The notes under the pieces are model-generated. The model was given only the letters and a program-made list of their open reading frames with translations, was not told where the DNA came from and ran no database searches. A stretch of DNA of 64,000 nucleotides from assembly GCA_036873135.1 (NCBI GenBank), contig JAPTYO010000008.1, forward strand, positions 30,282,761 to 30,346,760. The letters run 5' to 3'. Origin of the DNA: Clarkia xantiana subsp. parviflora (lineage: Eukaryota > Streptophyta > Magnoliopsida > Myrtales > Onagraceae). Positions within the stretch are counted from its first letter, which is position 1, and each line of letters begins with the position of its first letter. Shown one piece after another: positions 37,152 through 49,405 of this stretch. The translations under genes and the position numbers were made by a program.

Positions 37152-37164
37152 CATGCCCCCGAGT
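37152..37164 (-). other. G1 polypurine tract
   Basis: On the minus strand ACTCGGGGGCATG abuts the 3' LTR. The G2 elements have ACTCGGGGGCAAG at the same place. Confidence 0.8.
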
Positions 37165-37984
37165 CAACCAATGGCCTGACCCTTGATTGACTCTATTTTA
37201 GGATGGTATGACACGCGCAATTTGAAGCCGGGATTTTACCTTTTGTCGGAATACTTACTTACCCATGGATGTGTGTCTCTGACTCTGCCCCCTGCCTTAT
37301 AAGATAGAGGAATTGCAAACGTCAGAATAGCACGGACACGTGTCCAAGCACGTATCCGTCTGAGATGGAAATAATAAATCTAATATCGCCAAGGACGTAT
37401 ACTTGGAAAATATACGTTCGCGTGGGGGTGTAACATGGATACAGCTAAACGAGACCATGCTTCAATTTCATGTCGGGGTAAGTCTAAATGGAGAAAATTT
37501 TTAATTTTGGTCTAAAATTTTTCTAAGTATGGATGCTTAAAAATAAACCCATAGAATACTAACTGTGGTAGGTGTGAGTTTAACCGTGGTTAATGGGAAC
37601 TAGGGGTATCAGTTTTTAAATCTGACCCTTGAATTTTTCCTTTCTAAAAATCAACGGTGTCGATTTGCCGGTTTTAGAAAAAACCCTATTCTCTTGTACT
37701 ATAAAAAGGGGTAAGTGATTACCTCATTCTCGTTGTCCTTTTTTCTTTTCCTTTTCTTTTAGGCGGTTATGATCCTTGGTTGGATTCGCTTCTTGGGACG
37801 CGTGTCGTATTGAGGTACGTGCCTTTTGCTTTGTGTAAGCGTTGCTTTTGGGAGACGTAATCCCGCCTCTCCCTCGATTGTTTCTTTACTTGTCTCGTTT
37901 TTGATTTGTGGGTCTTCATGGTGATATAGTCCTGTTTGGTTCATCCTCTTTTCATCTTCTTGCCCCCGTGTTTCTGCTTGCTGG

Positions 37985-38200
37985 CGCGTGGGGTCTTCTA
38001 TACTGGGATTATGACTATCTCCCCTTGCCCCCTGCCTCTGCTTGTTGGCCAGTGGGGTCTCTCTATGTTGGGGGTTATAACTATCTCCCCTTGCCCCTTG
38101 CCTCTGCTTGTTGGCCAGTGGGGCCTCTCTATGCTGGGGGTTATAACTATCTCCCCTTGCCCCCTGCCTCTGCTTGTTGGCCTGTGGGGTCTTCCCATAT
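37985..38200 (+). repeat. ~66-bp tandem array in G1
   Basis: About three units with 'ataactatctccccttgccc' and 'tctgcttgttggccagtggg'. It lies in the 5' part of the antisense transcription unit. The ORFs it opens in several frames are repeat artefacts. Confidence 0.85.
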
Positions 38201-38371
38201 CATCTTTCTATTCTTACCTTTTGACTTTGTATTCGTCGTTTTAGGAAAATGAGTTTCATCTTGTGTCTACTGTCCGCTTTCTGTTTTCCTTGGGCTAAGC
38301 TTGCATTTTTTCGATCAGCAGATCTCCCCGGTGATTGATGAGGAGTAAGAGGCAAGTACGGGTGGGAGTAG

Positions 38372-39402
38372 TTAACTCCGGGACCGGACCTTCGATTGCA
38401 CAAAGATCGGTTTTTATGGTGCGGGGAGGTGTCCTCTAATTGGAGGTAAGGGCGGTGGTGATGTTAGGGTACCATCTTCTTTCTATATTGATGCGCCCCA
38501 ATCGAGGGTCCGGGAGCCATCTTTTCCTTCTTCCTTGTTTGGTAAGTCCTCGAATGTCTGAGTTTCCTTAGTGTATATTGGTGTTTACTCCGTATCTTGT
38601 TGTAGGTAGACTTCGTCTTCCGCGTCTGAGTCGAAAGGAGCTGTCTCGTCCTCCTGTTGATGGAATTGTTGGGTCTGAGTGGGCGCCTTATTATGGGCGT
38701 GGGGCTCGTTTTGACAATCAATCTTCTTTACAAACTCCTGAGGTTGGAGTTCGTGTTCTGCAGTCTGCTGTTCCTCCTGCCGATCGTGTGCCCCCTTCTA
38801 AAGGGTCGGAGGCAGCTTATGAATTGGCTCATGATGTGTTGGCTCGCTATGCTTCTGTAACTTTTCTTAACCGTGTTATCCTTTAGGACATTTCATTTTT
38901 GCTTTATCTATCTCATCCTTTGTTTTTGTCGCAGGGTATTGCCGACCTTGTTAATTTGTCCACCCTTGTTATTGATCTTGCTGAGGAGAAGAAGGTGCAC
39001 GAGGACATTTGTGTCTCCCTTAATTCTAAGCTTGTTAGTTGTTTGGAGCGTAGTCGTATCACAGATTTGCAGTGCCGAGATTTGGAGAGTCGTATTGCCC
39101 TTCTTAAAGAAGAGATTGAAACCTTAAGACAAAAGTCTTATCGCGATGAAGTACTTCGGGTTGCTGAGTTGGTGTCCCTTGAGGAGATGTTTCGTGTGGA
39201 GGAGAAAGGGTGTGCTATCGCTGAGTATAAGGCTTCCTCCTCTTATCAGGCTGCTATCGATGTTCGCTGCTCTGTGGCTAAGCGTATTTCTTTGAAGGCG
39301 ATTCTTGAGCGTATGTACATGATTGCTCCTGACTTTCCTTTTTCTCAGCTTGGTGATATGTCTGACTTCGCTGTTAGGCATATTGCCAAGATGAGGAAGT
39401 AG
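38372..39402 (+). CDS. Antisense, apparently spliced ORF of G1 (coiled-coil protein)
   Basis: Runs opposite to gag-pol. A TATA box (CTATAAAAAGG, near 37700) lies upstream. Three open segments join in frame through two GT-AG introns: about 38372-38541, intron 38542-38605 (64 bp), 38606-38856, intron 38857-38934 (78 bp), 38935-39402 (stop). The last exon is rich in Glu, Leu and Arg with heptad-like spacing (SRIALLKEEIETLRQKSYRD), so a coiled coil is likely. No start codon is evident in the first segment, so a 5' exon is missing from my model. Antisense ORFs are known in some Tat elements; the function is unknown. Confidence 0.6.
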
Positions 39403-40003
39403 TACACCCATCTCTTGTGGTGGTTTCGCGAGTCTGTGGCTTGAGGTTCTTCTTAATTTGGGTCGTATTTCTCCTTTTTGGCCTCTAGCTTTTTTATGCT
39501 TGTCTTTATCGGTTGTGTCGTTACTTTACTTCTCCTTAATGTTGCTTGGCTGAAGTGTCTATGAGGTAGTCTTGAACTTGTATTCATCTTTCTTTATTGA
39601 GTTTATCAAGGGCTCCTTCTTGTGGTGTCTTCCTACTACTCTTCCTGTTGGTGAGTTGCGCTTGTCTTTAGAGTTTGAACTCCACATTTCCTAGTTTTGC
39701 CATCTTTGTTTGACACTTGTGTCTTTACTTATGGCATGCATGCGGGGTGTTTATCTCCCCTTTTCATGATAACCTCTTGTGCCTTTATGTATAGCTCTTT
39801 GGTTATGGATCCTTCCCTTTCTGGTGCTTCCTTTTCTTTGCGTTTCTTTGGTGTTTTCCTTCATCCTCGTACCTGCTATTTCATCAAGAAAAAACATTAT
39901 GTGTTCTTCTTACAATCTTACTTTGAAATTACTTTCTCATGTGATCCTTTTTAGTATGGTGCAATGATCTCTTCTAATGCCCTTTGAATGGCATGTATGA
40001 TAT
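39403..40003. other. G1 3' region, no gene seen
   Basis: T-rich sequence downstream of the antisense ORF stop; short ORFs only. It may hold the antisense transcript's 3' end, but I see no clear polyadenylation signal. Confidence 0.4.
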
Positions 40004-40475
40004 TGTTAGACCAAAGATACGCTCTTGGTGGGCGTCGAATCTGTTCACGAGACAGGCTCTCGGAGGGCACCAGTAGTTAGACCAAAGATACGCTCCTGGT
40101 GGGCGTCGAAAACTGTTCACGAGACAGGCTCTCGGAGGGCACCAGTAGTTAGACCAAAGATACGCTCCTGGTGGGCGTCGAAAACTGTTCACGAGATACG
40201 CTCTCGGAGGGCACCAGTAGTTAGACCAAAGATACGCTCTTGGTGGACGTCGAAACTGTTCACGAGATACGCTCTCGGAGGGCACCAGTAATTAGACCAA
40301 AGATACGCTCTTGGTGGGCGTCGAAGCTGTTCACGAGATACGCTCTCGGAGGGCGCCAGTAGTTAGACCAAAGATACGCTCTTGGTGGGCGTCGAAACTG
40401 TTCACGAGATACGCTCTCGGAGGGCACCAGTAGTTAGACCAAAGATACGCTCTTGGTGGGCGTCGAATCTGGTAG
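40004..40475 (+). repeat. ~72-bp tandem array in G1, about 7 units
   Basis: Units start 'gttagaccaaagatacgctc' and contain 'gttcacgagatacgctctcg' and 'gagggcaccagta'. Each unit contains 'agatacgctc' twice. Periodic ORFs on both strands are repeat artefacts. Confidence 0.9.
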
Positions 40476-40484
40476 TTTGAAATC

Positions 40485-40830
40485 TACCTCAAGATACGCT
40501 CTTGGGGGCGTCGAATCTGGTAGTTTGAAATCTACCTCAAGATACGCTCCTGGGGGCTCGAAGGTCGTAGTTTTTAGAAGCTACTCTCAAGATACGCTCT
40601 TGGGGGCGTCGAAATTCGTAGTTTTTGGAAACCACTCTCAAGATACGCTCTTGGGGGCGTCGAAATTCGTAGTTTTTGGAAACTACTCTCAAGATACGCT
40701 ATTGGGTGCGTCGAAGGTCGTAGTATAGAAACTACTCTCAAGATACGCTCTTGGGGGCGTCGAAGGCCGTAGTATGAAAACTACTCTCAAGATACGCTCT
40801 TGGGGGCGTTGAAGGTCGTGTTGACTTGGA
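40485..40830 (+). repeat. 40-55-bp array in G1, about 7 units
   Basis: Units share 'ctcaagatacgctcttgggg' and 'gcgtcgaa' with the neighbouring 72-bp array but have a different second half ('gtagtttttggaaactact'). The two arrays probably grew from a common seed. Confidence 0.85.
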
Positions 40831-41111
40831 AGCCATATCTGTGTAAGGATAACATAATGATTGTATCACCACCTTCTTTAAAAGATACTTTTGAGTAACT
40901 TCTACTTCATTAGGAGCATTCAAGCCTTTATGTACACATGGGATGCCTTGGGTGGATCAAGACACCCTTTGGAGGAAATCAAAGATAGTTGTAGAGTTGG
41001 AGTAACCTCTTGAGTTCTCCTTCTCAAAAGTTGTTTTTGGAAAACTTAAACAATTATATGTAATGACTTGAAATAACTTCAAGGATATGGTCTTTTGCTT
41101 GTGTTGTCTTC

Positions 41112-44100
41112 TTAGACGTAGTACTTCTTTAGGTGTTCCCCACTGAAAGTGTTTGTGGAGATATACCCATCCCCATCCTCTAGGCGGTAAGCATTTGCGT
41201 ATGGAACTGATGCTATCTTATACGGCCCTTCCCACTTTGGAGATAATTTTCTGACTTGGTCTAAGTGTGAGAACTCGTTCTTTCTGAGTACTAGTTCTCC
41301 TATGTGGAATTGCCTCTCCTTGACTTGGCGGTTGTAATACCTTGCGGATACAAGGCGCATTCGTGCCTGTGCTTCTTCTGAGTTCCATCTTTTATCATCC
41401 ACAAGGTCTAAGTCTAAGAGCCTTGCTTTATTGTTCTCATGCTCTTCAAAGTACGTGGTTCTTAGTGATGATACAGCCATTTCTGCTGGTGCCACCGCTT
41501 CGGTCCCGTATACTAGGCCAAATGGTGTTTCTCCTGTGGCTATCTTTGGTGTTGTCCGCACTGCCCATAGAACATTTTCCAGCTCATCTACCCAACTTCC
41601 CTTGGTAGCATGGAGTCGTTTCTTTAGACCGTCTAGCACTATTTTATTTGCCGACTCTACTTGCCCGTTTGTCTGAGGGTGTTTTACTGATGCGAAGCGG
41701 TGCTCTATATTCAGCCTTTCGCAATACCATTGCAGTTTCTTGCTCTTGAATTGTGAGCCATTATCACTTATTATTGCTTTTGGGACTCCGTATCTCGAGA
41801 CAATGTGAGATTGAATGAAGTTAACGACTTGCTCGTCTGTTGTCTTTCCCATTGCCTTTGCTTCTATCCACTTGGAGAAGTAGTCTATTGCTACTATTAT
41901 GCAAGTTTTCTGCCCTTTTGTTCTTGGTAGGGGGCCTATCAGATCAATCCCCCACTGTGCGAATGGCCAGGCTCCCGAGATGGAACTTAGCTTTGCTGCT
42001 GGGGCTGTTATATTTCTGGAGTACCTTTGGCAGTGGTCACATTTTTGTACCAAGTCTGCTGCTTCTTTGCTCATTGATGGCCAATATTATCCTAGGTTGT
42101 AGACCTTTCGGATTATTGATCGTGCTCCTTCATGGCACCCCGCATCTCCTTCATGGAGTTCTGCAAGTACTCTCTCTGTTTCTGGGTATGTTATGCATTT
42201 GAGGAAGGGTGTGGAGTACCCTTTTTTGTAGAGTTCATTGTCCATCACTGCATAATTTCTAGCCATCCTTTCAATCATGACTGCCTCTACCTTATCCTTT
42301 GGGAGTTTTCCTTCTGTGATGTACTAACGCATTGGGGTCATCCAGGCTTCTCCTTCATCTATTACTAGAGCCTCCATTTGTTCTATCACTGATTGCCTTC
42401 TTTGCTCTACAAAGTGAACCTCTTTGCCTGCTTCTGCCCCTAGGGCTAGTTTGCTTAAGGCGTCCGCCTCTTGGTTTTGTTCTCTTGGGACTGACTCAAT
42501 GTCGAAGCTTTGGAAGCTCTTTATTAGGTCCCTGGCTTGCTGTAAGTATTTCTGCATGTTTTCAGACTTTGCAGTGTAAATTCCTTTCACTTGGTTGACA
42601 ACTAATTGAGAATCACACTTGACTCTTAGGTGCTTTGCCCCTACTCCTTTGGCTATTCTCAGGCCTGTTATCAATGCTTCGTATTCAGCCTCGTTGTTCG
42701 TTGCCTTAAAGGTAAGTGCCATGGCATAGCGCAGAGGTGTATCCCTACTTGGTGGGTATAATAGGAGGCCTGCACCTGAACCTCCCCCGTTGGATGACCC
42801 ATCGGTATGCATCTCCCATAACTCTTCTGGTTGTTTCTCCTGACTACTACTCGCCTCGCTTGTAGTTTTGATTCTCCCATGTCTTCATCTGGATTAATTC
42901 CGGTGAATTCGGCAATAAAATCTGCTAGAGCCTGCCCTTTTATAGCTGTTCTAGGGGCAAAGTGAATACGAAACTCACTTAGCTCAATTGCCCATTTGGT
43001 CAGTCTTCCCGATGTGTCTGGTCTTTGGAGGAGGTGTTTCAATGGTTGGTCTGTGAGGACTGTTACCTCGTGCCCATGAAAGTACGGTCTCAACTTCCTT
43101 GCTGATATAATCAGTGCATAGAGGTACTTTTCTATTGGCAAGTAGTTGATCTCATACTTTGCCAATGTTTTACTTACGAAGTACACTGGCAATTGTGCAG
43201 AGTTTTCTTCTTTTATTAGTACCGAGCTTACTGCCACGTTGCTCACGGAGATGTAGAGGTAGAGGGGCTCCCCTGGCGTAGGCTTTGCTAGGGGTGGTAG
43301 TGTCTTTAGATGTTGTTTGAGTTGTTGGAAGGCTTCTTCACATCTTGGTGTCCATTCGAACTTCTTGTTTGCCCTTAGTACCTCAAAGAAGGGTAATGCT
43401 TTGTCTCCTATTTTGGACAGGAATCTGTTAAGAGCTGCCAACCTCCCATTCAGTCGTTGAACCTGTTTGTGCTTCGTAGGTGACTGCATTTCTTCAATTG
43501 CTTGTAGTTTCTCGGGGTTTACCTCTATGCCTCGCTGACTTACCATGAAGCCTAAAAACTTCTCTGATTGTACCCCAAATGCACATTTTTTCGGGTTTAG
43601 GCGGACTTGGTATTGCCTCATTCTCTCAAACGTTGAGCGAAGGTTTTCCACAAGGTCTTTCTTCTCTTTGGATTTGACGATCATGTCGTCCACGTATGCC
43701 TCCATTGTCTTTCCTATCATGTCCCCGAAGATTTTGTTGACCATTCTTTGGTATGTCGCTCCAGCATTTATGAGTCCGAAGGGCATCACCGTGTAATGGT
43801 ATATCTCGCTATCAGCGTAGAATACTGTGTGAGGGGCGTCTTCAGGGGCCATTTTTATCTGGTTATATCCTCAGTATGCATCCATGAAGCTCATTAGTTG
43901 GTGACCTGATGTTGCATCCACTAACTGATATATTCTTGGTAGTGGATATGAGTCCTTAGGGCATGCTTTGTTTAGGTCGCGATAATCGATGCACATTCTC
44001 CAACTTCCCCCCGCCTTCTTTACCAGTACTGGGTTTGCCACCCATGTTTGGAATCTAATCTCCTTGATGAAATTTGCCTTCAATAGCTTTTCCACTTCTT

Positions 44101-45037
44101 CCTGGATAGCTATCTTTTTGCTTCCTCCCATTGGCCTTACCTTTTGTGTTATTGGTCGCGTTGCCGCGTCTATATTAAGCTTGTGTGAAATTACTTCTTC
44201 TGATATTCCTGGCATATCGCTTGGTGACCAGGCGAACATATCTTTGTATTCCCTTAGTAAAGCTACTAAGTGGTTTTCCTCTTCCTGAGATAAGGCGGTC
44301 CCGATTTTTGCCTTCCTATCGGGCTCTTCTATGAGTATTTCTTTTAATTCTTCCATGGGGGCGGGTCTTCTATGATCCTCTCTTGGGTCCCCATCTATTA
44401 GTAGGACCTCTTTTGTTGTTTTCTTCTTGCTTAGTGCGATCCTTGCACATTTCCTTGCAACCTTCTGGTTACCCTTTACTTCTCCTATTCCTTGACTTGT
44501 GGGGAATTTCATTTTCTGATATAGTGTTGATGGCACCATGCCCCATTTGTTGATTGTGGTGGTACCTAGGACTCCATTGTATTCCTCCATTTCTTCTGTG
44601 ATGAGGAAAGGGACATCGATTTTTAACTGCCTCTGGCCTATCCCCAATGTCACGGGTAATGTGACTACTCCCAGTGGGTATGTTGGCTCTCCTGAAAATC
44701 CCACCAAGGGGGAGTGAACCTGTTTTATGCTACTTGGCCTTACTCCCAGTATGTTGAGGACCTTCTTGCTAATGATGTTAGGTGAGCTTCCGCTGTCTAT
44801 CAGGATTCTTCCAATGTCCATATCTGTGATCTTCATTGTTATGTCTAGGGCATCCTTGTTGTCTGGTAACACATGCTCCATGTCTCTTCTTTAAAATTGT
44901 ATTACATCTTCTTTCTTTCTTTCTACTTGCTCTTCTTTTGGTTTACGGTCGTCTAACTGTGCCATATACGCTTCTCTGGCATTCGCTGACTCTCCTCCAG
45001 CTCCATAACCTCCATGAATGACATACACGCTTGCCAT
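41112..45037 (-). pseudogene. G1 pol: protease, RT, RNase H, second RNase H, integrase
   Basis: A remnant of the gag-protease joint (MASVYVIHGG, 45037) runs to a TAA at 44891-44893. Protease follows with ILIDSGSS near 44790. RT is stopped by TGA at 43871-43873 (DAY-stop-GYNQIKM) and goes on in the same frame with VMPFGLINAGATYQR and YVDDMIV (near 43690). RNase H follows to about 42880, then a frameshift near 42860. The second RNase H is at 42324-42812 (MHTDGSSNGGGSGAGL), with a TAG after MTPMR. Integrase has the HHCC zinc region, a TAA at 42087-42089, and DDE residues in GIDLIGP, ISDNGSQF and NGQVESANK; it ends GEHLKKYYV. Most catalytic residues remain, so decay is recent. Confidence 0.93.
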
Positions 45038-45088
45038 CTGGCTGGTGATAATTAGGCTTTCTATTCAAAACCCACAGACGGCGCCAAG
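45038..45088 (-). other. G1 primer-binding site and minimal leader
   Basis: On the minus strand CTTGGCGCCGTCTGTGGG follows the 5' LTR; TGGCGCCGT (45078-45086) fits the tRNA-Asp-type PBS of Tat elements. Only about 50 bp separate it from the gag remnant, where a full element would have 1-2 kb of gag. Confidence 0.75.
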
Positions 45089-45803
45089 TGTTAGGTTCTA
45101 AGTTTCAGGTCAACGGGCGGTCGACCTAAGCCTTATTCCTCACTGGAGATGTTGCGGATTCGGTGCTCTTGAGTCTTGTCATCCTAATCCGTATCTTTCT
45201 GTCCTTCGCCTTCTCTTCTCGCCCTGCATGAGGGGCAATACCAAGCACGGAGGGGGGGGGTGCTTGATGTACCCTCTCCGATGCCTAAGTCAGTACGGTA
45301 TTTGTAGAGAGATAAAGCTAGAGAGATGTCAGAGCTAAATTATACACTTAGCCAAGATGTTCAAATGAATGGTGGAAGAGTTGTATTTATAGGCAACGGT
45401 GTCATTAAGGTGACTTAATGACATCGTTAACCTTTAAACACAATTAATTAGCCCTTAATCACGTAATTAAGACCTTAAGGCACGGAGAAGGTTGGCAGAA
45501 ATAAACCGAGTATGGGAGTCGGAAAATGGTGTCGGGGCCCTTGGGGGGAGGAAAATCCGACCCCCAAGGGTAGGGGTTGGGTGTGGCCACCCAACCCTAT
45601 CTCCCCTAGGGGAGGTCGGGTGTGGCCACCCGTCCTCACCTAGGTGAGTTTACCTCGGTCCGGATGAGTATTTTGGCCTCGTCCGGACCGTTGGTGTTTC
45701 CGCGGGGTGTTTGGGTCGAAGTTTCGATTTACAATCATTAACGGGGTGATCAAAATAAAACGATTCGGGAGTCAACGGGTTCAAATTGGGCGTATATCCA
45801 TCA
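45089..45803 (-). repeat. G1 5' LTR
   Basis: 715 bp, near-identical to 36393-37151 apart from the indels noted there. TATA box on the minus strand at 45383-45392. Confidence 0.92.
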
Positions 45804-45808
45804 ATAAT

Positions 45809-46950
45809 GTTGAGTCGTTCTATCAAAAGTTCCCTACGGGATGATGAAAGATGATTCACATAAATGTAAAACTATGTTTCAATTAATATCGGTAAGGTAC
45901 GACGCCATTATAGCTGATGGGTGATAATGAGTTAAATTGTATCACCACGCCACATTAATTTGCGCAACAAAACACGTATTCAGGACAAGAGTACGTCAAT
46001 TACTCTTAGAAATTACCTTTTTTTAGCTTGGATTGTTAAATGGTACCGTGATCGAACATGAGACATTACATCACTAAGAGGGCGAATTTTTCAAATGCAT
46101 GAACAGTTTCAATCAACATAGTCATGATCAAAACATAGCAGAATAACGATGACAATCAGGTCCCACTTAATTCGAGTGGGAGAGATTTGAACCAGCAACT
46201 CAAGTGAATGACATGGTAAATGAGAATGAGAACATTTTCATAATAAATCCAGTGGGAGGAATAAACCCTACCACAAGTAATCATTGTTGCTATTAGGACG
46301 AATAAAGTCGAACCTGATGGTCAAAACTGTTGAACCAGGAATGACATAACTACCAATATTACCCATTGTTCCCAGTGGGAGTGATCCAACCATACTTGGT
46401 TCCAGATCCTAGTGATCAAGGAATGCATCTCGAAAGTAAAACACCGAGACCAAGAGGTTGTAGTAGGAAAGTTACAGGTCAAGGTTCTAGCACTGCTATT
46501 GTTCCCAACAGAGACGATGCTCCGATAAGAAGCATTATTCCGAGTGGGAGGATTATTCCCAATAGAAATGATGCTACGATAAGAAGCGCTATTCCGAGTG
46601 GGAGAAAAGATCAGACTAATTAGTGGGACTCATAATGCCTAAGACGAGAGTCAAAGGCAAGTATCCCATTGAGCAAAGTGAAAACCCCGCTCAAACTGTT
46701 GGCAAGCACTGGAAAGACCTGAAGTGGAGAAATGGAATGAAAAGAAATAATAAATGAGAGAGATCGCCTTAAATGAAAGCCATCATAGTCTATAGTTGAT
46801 TTACCTGTTAACCAGAGGGGCTTAAGGATAAGGTGAGCCCTGAAAGAAGGCTCACCACTGATGGAACAAGTCGGAGAACCCGACTCATTGCGAAAGGTCT
46901 TACCCAATGCTTCACGGAGATGACTTTGAGAAGAGAAACTCAATGACCGT
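45809..46950. other. C2 interior, decayed (right of G1)
   Basis: No protease or integrase signature. A 54-bp tandem (46495-46615; 'atgctmcgataagaagcryt' and 'attccgagtgggag') lies here and is also seen, diverged, in the left copy near 1960-2080. Confidence 0.55.
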
Positions 46951-48265
46951 GCGTAAAACCACGGTTAGGGCCATTCATGGTCCTGGTCGCAAGTCTCGAT
47001 CACGAGCTGCACCAAAGGAATGTTAAGACCGCATTCCTCCACGAAAACCTGGAGGAAGAGATCTACATGGAGAAACCGGAGGGTTTAATTACTCCTAGTA
47101 ACTAACGTAAAATTTGTAAACTCCAAAAAGGTCATTCTACGGTCTTATACAGTCGTCACAGCAATGATACCGCAGATTCCATGAGGAAATCGTAGGAAAC
47201 GGATTAGTGAGTTTTCACAAGAATCTGTGCATGTATTATAAGACCTCCGAGTCTAAGTATGTCATCTTAACCTAGTACGTGGACTACATACTCATTGCCG
47301 CAAACGACATGAGTTTCATGAATAAGTCAAAATCCTGGTTGGCATCTGTATTTGAGACGAAATACATGGGAGAGGCCACATACATCTTAGGCATTAAAAT
47401 TACCAGAGATCGGGCTACCCGGGATTTATGTCTATCTCAAGAAGCCTATATCAACGAGCAGTTGAAAGTTGGTTCAGATTATAGGACGTCAAACCCGTGG
47501 ATGCGTCGGTGATATTTGGTTGCACATAGTTGAATTGTGACAGCCCCAAGAACCCGGCAGCGTGAACAGATGAAGGGTGCAGAGATTTTAAGCATGGTTT
47601 GTATTTTGATATACACCGTGCAATACACCCATCCGAATATCTGTCACGCCGTGGGCCTAGTAGCACATTTCCAATAAGATCCTAGCTATCAACATTTAAA
47701 AGACTGTAAAACGAATTATTTGTTATACCTAATTCGTTATCCGAAAGGTACTGCCGACTATGCTCTGTGCTATGAGGGCGGGAAGTTAGAATTGACCGGT
47801 TACAGTGATGCCGACCATAGTGGCGATCCGGATGATCGTAAGTCCACCATAGGATGAGTATTTCTCCTTGCTAATGCTGCCATTTCATGGACGAGCAAGA
47901 AGCAAACCTGTGTCGCGCTGTCAATAATGGAATCGGAATTCATAGTTGTCTCTAAGAATGCACAGGAAGTAGTCTGGCTGAAAAGGCTTCTTACTGCACT
48001 GCTAAACGATGACGTCGCGAGTAAACCTGTGAAGGTGTTCTCCGACAATCAGGCAGCAATTGCGGCAATAAAGAATCTGAAGTACCATAGTAGGACCAAA
48101 CACATTGATGTGAAATATTTCTATGCTAAGTCGATGGTATAAGACAATAAAATCACTATGGAATACTTGTCCAATGATAATATAATCGCGGACCCATTAA
48201 CTAAACAACTATGCAGGGATATATTCGAAAAGCATGTAAAACCGCTTGGATTGCGTAAGGTTTAG
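46951..48265 (+). pseudogene. C2 pol remnant: RT and RNase H
   Basis: RT begins in broken frames (VKTAFLHENLEEEIYMEKPE near 47040); the catalytic region is open from 47279 and reads YVDYIL, so one catalytic Asp is Tyr. MGEATYILGIKITRDRATR follows. RNase H is near 47800-48265 (SDNQAAIAAIKNLKYHSRTK, then a TAA, then DPLTKQLCRDIFEKHVKPLG) and ends at TAG 48263-48265. It is inactive. Confidence 0.87.
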
Positions 48266-49405
48266 AAATGACATGTATCTGTGATAACATTTTGATATTA
48301 GAAAGTTACATTTTGTAAGCGAAATAATTGCAACTGAGTTTATGATCAATCGACGTCATAATGTTTTGATTACATCAAATTTACGGTCTATAAACTGAGT
48401 CGTAGGAGGACGCAATCCTCTGCCAAACAATGTCGAATGTGGGCCTTACCTAGTCACGCAGGTACGGTCGTCTTGCGGTGGGGGGAGGCCTCTACTATGC
48501 AAGGCTGACTAAGAATCAGGGGGGGTAAACCTGATTACGCAGAACGATTATCTATTGTCGAAGTAACTCGACATGATCTTCGTCCTGCAGATCGCTGTGA
48601 TGAACTCCGTTCTTCATAAATCCACATTCTGGGCCAGATGAAAATCTGTGATAGCATGATTGACATATCCCATTCCTGTTGACTTAAAAGGTTCAGGTAT
48701 GCTATCAACGCGTGCTTCATACTACGCGTGCCATGTATGACCACGGGGTCACAGCTCGGTTGTGCTAGGAAAAGAATCATCGTGATTCTGGCGGGAGCAA
48801 ACTTCTTCACCTCGAGCGTGTGATTGATCCCGAGAGCCTTATGAAGAGGCACCCGAAGTATCCTCATGGACTCAGAACTCGTACCTAAGGTCAGGCTCAA
48901 TGCTCGCTTCCCGGCGTTTGAACGTAGTGCTGAACAAAAAGGCCCAGCGACTACGTCTTTGGAAACCGGTTGGGTTTGAATAAGGGTTTGAGCGATGGGG
49001 ATGGTCAATTTCACCTGTAATTCACCGATTCTTGTATTCACTAAGGTGGCCACCAACCGGATATTAGTTGAAGGTTGTGAATACTTGTACGGATGCCTCA
49101 GAGAAGTGTTCATATGTGGAAACTAGGCAAATGGAGAATTATCAGTTGACCTAGGATACAACGCGGTACAATATGTATAAATGTTGTTTATAACAGGTTG
49201 ATTGGAGAAAAGGGAATCAACGTTCCGCGGGCGCTACAACACTCCTAACAGATGTGTAGCACGATGCCCGTCGTATCCTCCGGTCGCATGGCAAACCTCG
49301 TATGAACTATTCGGAAGCACGGAGCAGATCAAAGGGGAGAAATGTTGATGCGGATTTGGACAACAATACATAAACAGGCACCCTCCCATTCCGGCGAGTG
49401 GGAGC
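48266..49405. other. C2 3' non-coding region
   Basis: Its first ~400 bp match bases 1-357 of the inverted copy. A long open frame lies on the minus strand (48535-49113, 192 codons) with no recognisable domain; it may be chance. A purine-rich GAGTGGGAG just before the LTR (about 49396-49404) is the likely polypurine tract. Confidence 0.6.

Larger units (their letters stand above)
36393..45803 (-). mobile_element. G1: Tat-lineage Ty3/gypsy element (TSD ATAAT)
   Basis: 9411 bp with LTRs at both ends and ATAAT at 36388-36392 and 45804-45808. On the minus strand: 5' LTR, PBS, tiny gag remnant, protease, RT, RNase H, a second RNase H of the type that defines Tat elements, integrase, then 4 kb of 3' region with tandem arrays and an antisense spliced ORF, polypurine tract, 3' LTR. 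Gag is nearly all deleted and pol carries three in-frame stops plus one frameshift. Confidence 0.93.

Noticed and set aside
40004..40830. Regular repeats resembling a CRISPR array
   Set aside because: Units are contiguous with no unique spacers, lie within a plant retrotransposon, and no cas genes are present.
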